A stretch of DNA of 12,476 nucleotides from Cytophagales bacterium. GTDB taxonomy: Bacteria; Bacteroidota; Bacteroidia; Cytophagales; JAAEPT01. Location: the NCBI GenBank assembly GCA_011524675.1, contig WTJX01000531.1:1-12476 (forward strand), given 5' to 3'. The position numbers and the translations under genes were made by a program. Shown piece by piece: positions 1-6,300 of this stretch (position 1 is the stretch's first letter; each line of letters opens with the position of its first letter). Under the pieces are notes generated by a model. That model saw only the letters and a program-made list of their open reading frames with translations. It was not told the DNA's origin and ran no database searches.

Positions 1-43
1 CTCTTTTTCTTCTTAATTTTCTTTCTATTCTTGTAATCGCCAT
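1..43 (-). CDS. N-terminus of an unidentified basic protein (partial, runs off left edge)
   Basis: Reading leftward from an ATG at 43-41, 14 codons are visible before the window ends and give MAITRIERKLRRKR, a strongly basic start. I do not recognise the family. The case for a real gene is its promoter: an excellent Bacteroidota-type promoter lies at 66-97 on the same strand and would place the transcript start about 16 nt before this ATG, a normal leader length here. The basic N-terminus could be the cytoplasmic lead-in of a membrane protein or a nucleic-acid-binding tail; nothing in 14 residues decides between them. The call depends on the reading frame staying open beyond the window. Confidence 0.5.
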   Translation of the reverse strand, partial: MAITRIERKLRRKR

Positions 44-442
44 GATCGTACTTTTAAAAGGATTGCAAAATTAGTCAAAATAGTTTTATGAACAAAAGAT
101 TTATTTTCTAAAATCGGGATAATTATAATTATTCGGCAAAACAAAGCTCAGTTGTCATGAACTTTTAGGCATATAGTAATAAGCAAAAGTCTATATAATG
201 CTGAATAAGTACAAAAGATGGTTTTGCAAAGCCTTCTTTCTAAAGTAGAAAAGCACTAAAAATCAACATAAGTAGTCGTCCAAAAACACTTTCATTCTCT
301 TGGCACTTTATACTTCATACTCTTCAACTATAATGACACCGAAAACATCATATTTCATTCTTTCTATAAATTTTTATGTACGCTAGTTTCTGTACTACTG
401 TAAAAACCGCTACCTTAGTTTTTTTGTTAGTTGTTAGATGAT
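44..442. other. Intergenic region between divergent genes, no gene seen
   Basis: About 400 bp of AT-rich sequence separate the leftward edge gene from the rightward sugar-nucleotide dehydrogenase. The left end holds the leftward promoter (66-97) and the palindrome ATAATTATAATTAT (119-132). No rightward TAnnTTTG element is complete; the nearest is TGGTTTTG at 219-226, which would give a leader of about 210 nt. Short open frames such as the 16-codon one at 199-249 have no supporting signal. I see no tRNA-like fold and no terminator. Confidence 0.5.
66..97 (-). promoter_or_regulatory. Bacteroidota sigma-A-type promoter, leftward
   Basis: On the minus strand the -33 element TTTTG (97-93) is followed by exactly 19 bp and then the -7 element TAATTTTG (73-66). 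This matches the known Bacteroidota consensus TTTG-N19-TAnnTTTG at every defined base. Transcription would begin near position 59 and serve the leftward gene starting at 43. A 14-bp perfect AT palindrome at 119-132 lies just upstream. Confidence 0.65.
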
Positions 443-1699
443 ATGGCAGATAAAAAAATAGCTGTAATAGGTTTAGGATATGTAGGGCTTCCTTTGGCTG
501 TCGCCTTTGGAAGAACAAGAGAAGTAATTGGTTTTGATGTGAAGCAGGAAAGGATCAACGATCTTAAAGCAGGGAAAGACCACACGCTAGAAATAAGCAC
601 TACAGAATTAGCGGAAGCAAAGCAGCTACATTTCACTAATAAGATAGAAGAAATAGCCGATGCTAGTATCTACATTGTTACCGTTCCTACCCCCGTTACC
701 AAATACAAAAAACCAGACTTGCGGCCTCTGAAATCGGCTTCGGAAACTATTGGAAAAGTATTAAAAAAAGGAGACATCGTTATCTATGAATCTACGGTTT
801 ACCCTGGCTGTACAGAAGAAGACTGTGTGCCAGTATTAGAAAGAGAAAGTGGATTAAAGTATAAGCTAGACTTCTTTTGCGGCTACTCACCCGAAAGAAT
901 CAACCCAGGAGATAAAAAGCACCGCATTTGGGATATAAAAAAAGTTACTTCGGGCAGTACTGAAGCCATAGGCAAGGAAGTAGATGCGTTATACAGAGAA
1001 ATCATTACTGCGGGCACTCATATGGCATCTAGCATCAAAGTAGCAGAAGCCGCTAAGGTGATCGAAAATGCTCAACGAGACTTGAACATTGCCTTTGTCA
1101 ATGAACTCTCTCTCATTTTTGAGAAAATGGGTATAGACACCTTAGAAGTACTAGAGTCGGCTGCCACCAAGTGGAACTTTTTACCTTTCAAGCCAGGCTT
1201 AGTCGGTGGTCATTGTATAGGGGTTGACCCATATTACCTCACTTATAAAGCTGAATCACTAGGCTACAATCCTCAGGTGATTCTTTCGGGAAGAAGGATA
1301 AATGACAATATGGGGATACATGTAGCCAACAGAATGGTGAAGTTGCTTATTCAAAAAGGCAATAATGTAGCCCAAGCTAACGTATTGATCCTTGGAATCA
1401 CGTTCAAAGAAAACTGTCCCGATATACGCAACTCCAAAGTGATAGACGTTATAAGAGAATTGCAGTCTTTTGGTATTAGCCCACAAGTGTATGACCCTCA
1501 TGCGTCGGCAGAAGAAGTAAAACATGAATATGCTATAGACATGATATCAAAACCTACAGAAAAATATGAGGCTATCTTTTTGGCAGTAGCACATACCGAA
1601 TTTCTCGATTTTAACATTAAAGAGCATACACATAAGTCTAGCGTGATCTTTGACCTAAAAGGCATATGGGATCGTTCTTTGGTAGATGATAGGTTATAG
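443..1699 (+). CDS. tviB: Nucleotide-sugar 6-dehydrogenase, TviB/WbpO type (UDP-GlcNAc/GalNAc dehydrogenase)
   Basis: This 418-residue protein belongs to the UDP-glucose/GDP-mannose dehydrogenase family, which oxidises C6 of a UDP-sugar to the uronic acid in two NAD-dependent steps. The N-terminal Rossmann fold shows GLGYVG at residues 10-15. The catalytic region reads VGGHCIGVDPYYLTYKAE, with the nucleophilic cysteine at 258; this context is typical of TviB/WbpO enzymes acting on UDP-N-acetylhexosamines, not of UDP-glucose dehydrogenases (GGSC-FPKD) or WecC. The C-terminal UDP-binding domain contains GITFKENCPDIRNSK. Length is normal for the family. An in-frame TTG at 431 would add four residues (MLDD); I prefer the ATG at 443 because MADKKIAVIGLGYVG is the usual length of lead-in. 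It is followed 144 bp later by the epimerase, probably in one transcript. The exact substrate is inference from motif context. Confidence 0.9.
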   Translation: MADKKIAVIGLGYVGLPLAVAFGRTREVIGFDVKQERINDLKAGKDHTLEISTTELAEAKQLHFTNKIEEIADASIYIVTVPTPVTKYKKPDLRPLKSASETIGKVLKKGDIVIYESTVYPGCTEEDCVPVLERESGLKYKLDFFCGYSPERINPGDKKHRIWDIKKVTSGSTEAIGKEVDALYREIITAGTHMASSIKVAEAAKVIENAQRDLNIAFVNELSLIFEKMGIDTLEVLESAATKWNFLPFKPGLVGGHCIGVDPYYLTYKAESLGYNPQVILSGRRINDNMGIHVANRMVKLLIQKGNNVAQANVLILGITFKENCPDIRNSKVIDVIRELQSFGISPQVYDPHASAEEVKHEYAIDMISKPTEKYEAIFLAVAHTEFLDFNIKEHTHKSSVIFDLKGIWDRSLVDDRL

Positions 1700-1800
1700 T
1701 CTCTAGCAGTAAGCCATTGCCTCTTAGTTTTTTCGAAAAAAACATTTAGGATGACGATAAGATAAAAAAATAATTACCTGAATAATAGGTAGTTATAAAC

Positions 1801-1832
1801 TTGAACACTTGAAAACAAGAACACTCGAACAC
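1801..1832. repeat. Degenerate 8-bp tandem repeat, four units, before the epimerase start
   Basis: Four consecutive octamers, TTGAACAC, TTGAAAAC, AAGAACAC and TCGAACAC, run head to tail and end 11 nt before the ATG at 1844. The first is the consensus and the others differ from it by one, two and one bases. They occupy the place where a ribosome-binding site would be expected; no Shine-Dalgarno sequence is present. Confidence 0.6.
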
Positions 1833-1843
1833 ATTTTAAACTC

Positions 1844-2857
1844 ATGAAAAATGTATTAATAACAGGAGCAGCAGGCTTCATTGGTTTTCATCTTTCTCAA
1901 CGATTGTTAAAGGAAGGTTATACTATCATTGGGATAGACGATCTCAATGACTATTACGACGTAAACTTAAAGAAAAGTCGTTTGGCTTTACTCGAGCAAG
2001 AAGAACATTTTTCTTTTCATCAGCTAAAGCTAGAAGACAAAGAAGGCATTGATGCTCTTTTCTCAGCGCATAAACCTCAGATAGTTGTCAATTTGGCGGC
2101 ACAGGCAGGTGTACGCTATTCATTGGAAAATCCATATGCTTACATAGACAGTAATATCTCTGGGTTTTTGAATATTTTGGAAGCCTCTAGACACAATCCT
2201 GTAGAACATTTAGTTTATGCCTCTTCCTCTTCTGTGTATGGGGGGAATACGAAGATGCCATTTGCTGTAAGCGACAGTGTAGATCATCCCGTTTCGCTCT
2301 ATGCTGCCACTAAAAAGTCCAATGAACTAATGGCACATACCTACTCTCATCTATATGACATTCCTACTACAGGCTTACGCTTTTTTACAGTCTATGGTCC
2401 TTGGGGAAGACCCGACATGGCTTTATTCTTATTCACAGATGCCATCATGAAAAACAAACCTATCAAAGTGTTTAATCACGGTAAGATGAAGAGAGACTTT
2501 ACGTATGTAGATGACATTGTAGAAGGAATCACACGCCTAATTCCAAAAGCACCACAAAAAAATGAGGATTGGGACGCTAATAAGGCTGACCCAGCGACTA
2601 GTGCTGCTCCTTATAAGGTTTTTAACATTGGAAATAGCAGTCCCGAAAATCTGATGCGCTATATAGAAGTATTAGAAAAAGAACTGGGCATAGAAGCACA
2701 AAAAGAATTTTTGCCTTTACAACCAGGAGATGTTCCTGCTACCTATGCAGATACCTCTGCATTAGAAGAGTATGTAAACTTCAAACCTAACACATCGTTA
2801 GAAGAAGGAATAGCTAAATTTGTAGCATGGTACAGAGAATATTATACTTCCCTCTAG
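1844..2857 (+). CDS. UDP-uronate 4-epimerase (NAD-dependent extended SDR family)
   Basis: The 337-residue product is an extended short-chain dehydrogenase/reductase that most resembles UDP-glucuronate 4-epimerases (LpsL/Cap1J/plant GAE type), which interconvert UDP-glucuronate and UDP-galacturonate through a 4-keto intermediate with bound NAD. Visible are the NAD-binding GAAGFIG (residues 8-14), the serine cluster SSSSVYG (127-133), the catalytic pair Y153 and K157 in YAATKK, and RDFTYVDDIVEGI in the C-terminal substrate domain. The AQAGVRYSLENP segment is also typical of this subgroup. Length is normal. It lies 144 bp after the dehydrogenase and ends 11 nt before a strong hairpin, so the two probably form an operon for activated uronic acids. 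The dehydrogenase looks specific for N-acetylated sugars, so the true substrate may be UDP-HexNAcA rather than UDP-GlcA. Confidence 0.88.
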   Translation: MKNVLITGAAGFIGFHLSQRLLKEGYTIIGIDDLNDYYDVNLKKSRLALLEQEEHFSFHQLKLEDKEGIDALFSAHKPQIVVNLAAQAGVRYSLENPYAYIDSNISGFLNILEASRHNPVEHLVYASSSSVYGGNTKMPFAVSDSVDHPVSLYAATKKSNELMAHTYSHLYDIPTTGLRFFTVYGPWGRPDMALFLFTDAIMKNKPIKVFNHGKMKRDFTYVDDIVEGITRLIPKAPQKNEDWDANKADPATSAAPYKVFNIGNSSPENLMRYIEVLEKELGIEAQKEFLPLQPGDVPATYADTSALEEYVNFKPNTSLEEGIAKFVAWYREYYTSL

Positions 2858-2868
2858 AAATACAAGCG

Positions 2869-2909
2869 GTAAGACATAAGAGATTCATTTCTTATGTCTT
2901 ACGCCTTTT
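2869..2909 (+). terminator. Intrinsic terminator after the epimerase gene
   Basis: A 13-bp perfect stem (GTAAGACATAAGA at 2869-2881 with its complement at 2890-2902) encloses an 8-nt loop and is followed by CGCC and TTTT, then further T-rich DNA. It lies between convergent genes. The T-rich side favours rightward termination; the leftward side has no T run, so it is probably weaker for the FKBP gene. Confidence 0.75.
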
Positions 2910-2923
2910 GTTATAATTTTTAT

Positions 2924-3301
2924 TTATCTAAAATCTACAAGTTCCACTTCAAAGATAAGGTCTGCATTAGGAGGTATGACTCCGCCTGCTCCTGCTCTGC
3001 CATACGCAAGATCGCTAGGAATATACAGCGTACCTTCATCTCCTTTGCCTAATAAAGCTATACCTTCATCCCAACCAGAGATTACCTGCCCTACACCTAA
3101 AGTAAAGTCCAAAGGCACCCCCCTATTTTTAGAAGAATCAAAAACGCTACCATCTAATAACTTCCCAGTATAATGTACCGAAACCGTTTGTCCTTTTTGT
3201 GGCTTAGCTTTATCATTGGTTCTTGTCAGTATGTATTGCAAACCTGATTTGGTTTCCTCTGTATTGATATTATTTTCACTTAAATATTCTGCAAGTGTCA
3301 T
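2924..3301 (-). CDS. FKBP-type peptidyl-prolyl cis-trans isomerase, cytoplasmic
   Basis: This 125-residue protein is a single FKBP domain with a short N-terminal lead (about residues 1-20) and no signal peptide, lipobox or membrane segment, so it should act in the cytosol by catalysing proline isomerisation during folding. The FK506-pocket residues are present: Y44 in HYTG, F54-D55 in VFDSS, F66, V73-I74 and W77 in the GQVISGW stretch, Y100 in LAYG, and F117 in LIFEVEL. The PPNADL segment is canonical. The ATG at 3301-3299 gives a normal full domain. No TAnnTTTG promoter was found directly upstream. Its 3' end faces the epimerase gene across the shared hairpin at 2869-2902. Specific clients cannot be deduced. 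Confidence 0.93.
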   Translation of the reverse strand: MTLAEYLSENNINTEETKSGLQYILTRTNDKAKPQKGQTVSVHYTGKLLDGSVFDSSKNRGVPLDFTLGVGQVISGWDEGIALLGKGDEGTLYIPSDLAYGRAGAGGVIPPNADLIFEVELVDFR

Positions 3302-3470
3302 ATGATATAATTATTGTATTAAAATTGATTATAAATATCTTTTGGGGCACTAAAACTACTAGTATTAGCCAGTCCGTGATTAATAGTCCATAAGATGAGC
3401 TTTTTATTGGGCCCTAAAGTTTACGTTTTTTTAAATAGTAAATTTGTAAATAGTCTAACCGTAAATTGCT

Positions 3471-3556
3471 ATGCCACTTTCGTGGAATAAAATCTCGCTA
3501 CCTACGCACCTACCTGTGTAAGTCTATACGTTCTCTAGTCTTACGTCTTAAAATCT
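3471..3556. repeat. Dispersed intergenic repeat, copy A
   Basis: This intergenic stretch, 17 nt beyond the nrnA stop, shares two blocks in the same order and orientation with 11841-11919. Block 1 (3471-3494) matches 21 of 24 bases of 11841-11864. Block 2 (3528-3556) matches 22 of 29 bases of 11891-11919, including GTCTTAAAATCT without change. The spacer between blocks is 33 bp here and 26 bp in the other copy. Block 1 contains a small hairpin, CCAC-TTTC-GTGG (3474-3485). No protein is encoded. Confidence 0.5.
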
Positions 3557-3572
3557 AAAAGTCTCAAACCCT

Positions 3573-4589
3573 CTACAGATATTGTTTCATAAAGTCTGGT
3601 ACTAAAGCCAAAAACTTTTCTTTGGTTTTTTCTAAGCTAAGTTTTGATCTACCACCCGCGGCATTGCGGTGCCCCCCCCCTTCAAAATTTTCTTTGGCAA
3701 ATTCATTGACAGCTATATTTTCTACCGATCGAAACGACATCTTAATAATACCTTCTTTTTCGACCATAATACAGGCAAACTTGATCCCTGTAATTCCTAG
3801 TGCATAATTAACAACCCCTTCCGTATCACCATTTTTGGAGCTAAACTTTTTGAGTTCTTGTTCAGACAATGCGATATATGCTGTTTGGTATTGATTGAGA
3901 GGAGTAAGCTTTTCTAGTAATACATAGCCTAAAAAACGCATTCTATTGAGCGAATTATTATCATAGACTAATTGATGTATTTTGGCATTATCTATCCCTT
4001 TGCTAATAAGGTTTGCTGTAATATTATGAACATTTTCGGTAGTATTACTATGCCTAAATGAGCCCGTATCAGTCATGATACCTGCATATAAACACTCTGC
4101 CATAGCAACTGTGATTTTGTCCAGATCCTCCATGAGAGCGATAAACTCATAAATCAATTCAGCTGTAGCAGCCGCTTTTTCACTCCAAAGCGTATATTTG
4201 GCAAAGTCTTCTGGCTCAAGATGGTGGTCTATCAATATTTTGTCGGCTTTCGCTTCGCGAACCACCTCTTCCATCTTATCTAGTCTGTTGAGGGCAGAGA
4301 AATCTAAACAAAAAATAAAGTCTGCTTTTTTGAGCAGCTGATCGCAAAGCCCCAGTCGGTCTTTAGTATATACCATCACTTCTTCATTCCCAGGCATCCA
4401 GTTCAAAAATGCAGGGTATTCGCTAGGCATGATGACAGATACTTTATGCCCATAAGTAGCTAAGTAATGTTTAAGCCCCAAAGAAGAACCTAGCGCATCT
4501 GCATCTGGCTTAGTGTGTGCTGTTACAACAATGTTCTTTGGAGAGCCTTTGAGAATTGTGTTGAAGGGGGATATCGTTTGAATACTCAC
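3573..4589 (-). CDS. nrnA: DHH/DHHA1 phosphoesterase, NrnA-like (nano-RNase / pAp phosphatase family)
   Basis: The protein is a DHH-family phosphoesterase of the NrnA type, which degrades very short RNAs and in many species also dephosphorylates pAp, using two divalent metals in the cytosol. From the GTG start it has 338 residues, the usual family length. Metal ligands are visible: AHTKPDADALGS with H25, D29 and D31; D96 in LDFS; D121-H122-H123; and D174 in TDTGSFR. The C-terminal DHHA1 domain carries FEGGGHRNAAGG, with GGGH at 304-307. An in-frame ATG at 4673 would add 28 residues of AT-coded, unconserved-looking sequence; I reject it because a TAATTTTG promoter element lies inside that extension. 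The three glycine codons of GGGH are all GGG, making a nine-G run (3672-3680). It is divergent from gldJ. Substrate preference is inferred from the family. Confidence 0.88.
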   Translation of the reverse strand: MSIQTISPFNTILKGSPKNIVVTAHTKPDADALGSSLGLKHYLATYGHKVSVIMPSEYPAFLNWMPGNEEVMVYTKDRLGLCDQLLKKADFIFCLDFSALNRLDKMEEVVREAKADKILIDHHLEPEDFAKYTLWSEKAAATAELIYEFIALMEDLDKITVAMAECLYAGIMTDTGSFRHSNTTENVHNITANLISKGIDNAKIHQLVYDNNSLNRMRFLGYVLLEKLTPLNQYQTAYIALSEQELKKFSSKNGDTEGVVNYALGITGIKFACIMVEKEGIIKMSFRSVENIAVNEFAKENFEGGGHRNAAGGRSKLSLEKTKEKFLALVPDFMKQYL

Positions 4590-4894
4590 GTTGATAATAA
4601 AGTTTATCCCAAAATTATCATTTTTATTTGCATAAACATAAAAGTCATTTAAACTTTTAATGATTAGAAGCAAAATAAGTTTTTGTCTTCACTATACTGT
4701 TTCTACCACATAGTATACATGTATGTGTAAAGGTTTTTGATCAATTTTGAACATTTTTAGAAAAAACATGCAATAAAATTATGAAACTAAAGTTATACTA
4801 ATGAATTTTGGTCAAGAATTTAACTTATTAGAGTAATATTTTGCATTTGTTGGATATTTGTTTTTATATTTAAAAGCTTAAAAATTGTTGTGTT
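4590..4894. other. Divergent intergenic region between nrnA and gldJ
   Basis: This 305-bp AT-rich stretch should hold both promoters. The nrnA promoter is at 4610-4640. For gldJ only a partial -7 (TATTTTGC, 4837-4844) is seen, with no well-spaced -33. Near the middle lies an inverted repeat, CACATA (4707-4712) with TATGTG (4722-4727), overlapping the perfect decamer palindrome ATACATGTAT (4715-4724); TTGATCAA at 4737-4744 is a second small palindrome. These could be operator sites, but no regulator is known from the sequence. Confidence 0.35.
4610..4640 (-). promoter_or_regulatory. Probable promoter of nrnA
   Basis: On the minus strand a full -7 element TAATTTTG (4617-4610) is preceded, after 19 bp, by TATG (4640-4637), one mismatch from the TTTG -33 consensus. 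Transcription would start near 4603, giving a leader of about 14 nt before the GTG at 4589. It lies within the longer ATG-initiated frame and so supports the shorter start. Confidence 0.5.
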
Positions 4895-6109
4895 ATGAGT
4901 TATGTAAATAAAAAAGTAAGAAGTGTGTCGTTAATGCTTCTTGTGATGATGATGGTATCATCATGTTCCCATAAGGGAGCGCCTACGAGCATTAGTCCAG
5001 GTGGAGAGAGTACTTTTACCGGATTGGCTTACAATGACGAAGAAGGTTTTCAAGTTTCTGATTTTTATGGTCAGCCAGATGGACCTAACTTGGTATATAT
5101 AGAAGGTGGTAGAACTGTACTAGGTACTTTTGAAGAAGACATCTTACATAAAAATGATAATGTAGAGAGGACTGTTACAGTATCTTCGTTTTACATGGAT
5201 GAAACAGAAGTAGCAAACATTCACTGGTTGGAGTATCTGTTTTATATCAAAAGGGATTCATCAGATGAGTTTTACAAGTCTGCTTTGCCAGATACCTCTG
5301 TTTGGGAAGCTGAACTTTCTTACAATGATCCTTATGTAGAGCACTATTTAAGATACCCTGGTTTTAGATATTTCCCTGTTGTAGGTGTAACATGGGAGCA
5401 AGCCAATGATTACTGTGCATGGAGAACTGCGGTTGTAAACAAAAAATTAGCTGAAGAAGCAGGTATTGAAGTTTCTTTAGATGGCGGAAGAATACCTCTT
5501 GAGACTGGAATTGTATTGCCAAACTATCGTTTACCATCAGAAGCAGAATGGGAATATGCTGCAATGGCTTTAGTAGGTACGCAATGGTTAGACGAAAATC
5601 AAACTCATAGAAGATTATACCCTTGGGATGGTCATGCGTTAAGAAACCCTTACGGTAGAGAAATGGGAGTTTTCTTAGCTAACTTCAAAAGAGGAAGAGG
5701 TGATTATGCTGGTATCTCTGGTAAGCTAAATGACGGTGCCATGATTACAGATTACATCTACAGTCACCCACCAAATGATTATGGTTTATATAACATGGCA
5801 GGTAATGTAAATGAGTGGGTTTTTGACTTATACAGACCTTTGACTTTCCAAGACTTTGATGACTTAAACCCTTTAAGAAGAAACGGATATTTAGACAAAC
5901 AAGTTTCTTCGGGAGGAGCATCTGTAAGATATGACGTAAAAGGATACCAATCTCTTATTACAGACAATGTAAGAGTATATAAAGGTGGTTCTTGGAAAGA
6001 TGTAGCGTACTGGATGAGTCCAGGAAACAGAAGATATTTGAGACAAGACTCAGCAACATCTACCATTGGTTTTAGATGTGCAATGATCAGAGCTGGATCA
6101 AACTACTAA
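4895..6109 (+). CDS. gldJ: Gliding motility-associated lipoprotein GldJ, short form
   Basis: The 404-residue product is an exported lipoprotein: a charged N-terminus, a hydrophobic segment (about residues 12-22) and the lipobox VSSC with the lipidated cysteine at 24. The rest is a sulfatase-modifying-factor/FGE-like fold, recognisable from RLPSEAEWEYAA (from 212), GNVNEW (303-308), GGSW (364-367) and IGFRC (391-395). The segments YMDETEVANIHWLEYL, ALPDTSVW and YFPVVGVTWEQAN are GldJ-like rather than GldK-like. In Flavobacterium johnsoniae GldJ is an outer-membrane-associated component needed for gliding and for the type IX secretion system. That protein is longer; this length fits the short form known from Cytophaga-type species. 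No gldKLMN genes are in the window. It ends at a strong terminator, so it is probably a single-gene unit. Enzymatic activity is unlikely; a structural role is inferred from the family. Confidence 0.88.
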   Translation: MSYVNKKVRSVSLMLLVMMMVSSCSHKGAPTSISPGGESTFTGLAYNDEEGFQVSDFYGQPDGPNLVYIEGGRTVLGTFEEDILHKNDNVERTVTVSSFYMDETEVANIHWLEYLFYIKRDSSDEFYKSALPDTSVWEAELSYNDPYVEHYLRYPGFRYFPVVGVTWEQANDYCAWRTAVVNKKLAEEAGIEVSLDGGRIPLETGIVLPNYRLPSEAEWEYAAMALVGTQWLDENQTHRRLYPWDGHALRNPYGREMGVFLANFKRGRGDYAGISGKLNDGAMITDYIYSHPPNDYGLYNMAGNVNEWVFDLYRPLTFQDFDDLNPLRRNGYLDKQVSSGGASVRYDVKGYQSLITDNVRVYKGGSWKDVAYWMSPGNRRYLRQDSATSTIGFRCAMIRAGSNY

Positions 6110-6136
6110 GTAAAAACAAACAACAAAAAGTTTTTT

Positions 6137-6171
6137 AAAGGAAGCTTCAATTCTTGAAGCTTCCTTTTTTT
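6137..6171 (+). terminator. Intrinsic terminator of gldJ
   Basis: A perfect 11-bp stem, GGAAGCTTCAA (6140-6150) with TTGAAGCTTCC (6154-6164), closes a 3-nt loop and is followed by seven T. Flanking AAA/TTT extends the pairing to 14 bp. It lies 27 nt after the gldJ stop. Confidence 0.9.
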
Positions 6172-6234
6172 ATGCCCTTACTAATAGCCAATATTAAATA
6201 AAATACCTTTAGTTGAAGGAAAAACTTACTGTAA

Positions 6235-6266
6235 GTTGGAATTTAACTCGGAAAGCTATTATTTTG
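6235..6266 (+). promoter_or_regulatory. Probable promoter of the PpiD-like gene
   Basis: GTTG (6235-6238), 20 bp and TTATTTTG (6259-6266) fit the Bacteroidota -33/-7 pattern with one mismatch in each element. Transcription would start near 6273, giving a leader of about 28 nt before the ATG at 6301. It follows the gldJ terminator, consistent with independent expression. Confidence 0.4.
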
Positions 6267-6300
6267 TTCGGCATTTTAATAAGAAATTAGATACAAGAAA

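Noticed and set aside
199..249. 16-codon open frame in the left intergenic region
   Set aside because: Too short, no promoter match, and no sign of a leader-peptide arrangement before the downstream gene.
431..442. TTG start adding four residues to the dehydrogenase
   Set aside because: The ATG at 443 is a better start codon and gives the normal distance to the GLGYVG nucleotide-binding loop.
1728..1741. TTTTTTCGAAAAAA palindrome between the dehydrogenase and epimerase genes
   Set aside because: It has almost no GC in the stem and no usable loop, so it is not a credible terminator; AT-rich intergenic DNA produces such runs by chance.
5779..6066. 95-codon antisense open frame under gldJ
   Set aside because: The overlapping GldJ frame carries the conserved motifs; the antisense product shows no domain or plausible start signal.
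4895..6109. gldJ product as an active formylglycine-generating (sulfatase-modifying) enzyme
   Set aside because: Only the fold is shared; the lipobox and GldJ-specific segments point to the gliding/type IX secretion lipoprotein, and no sulfatase gene is nearby.
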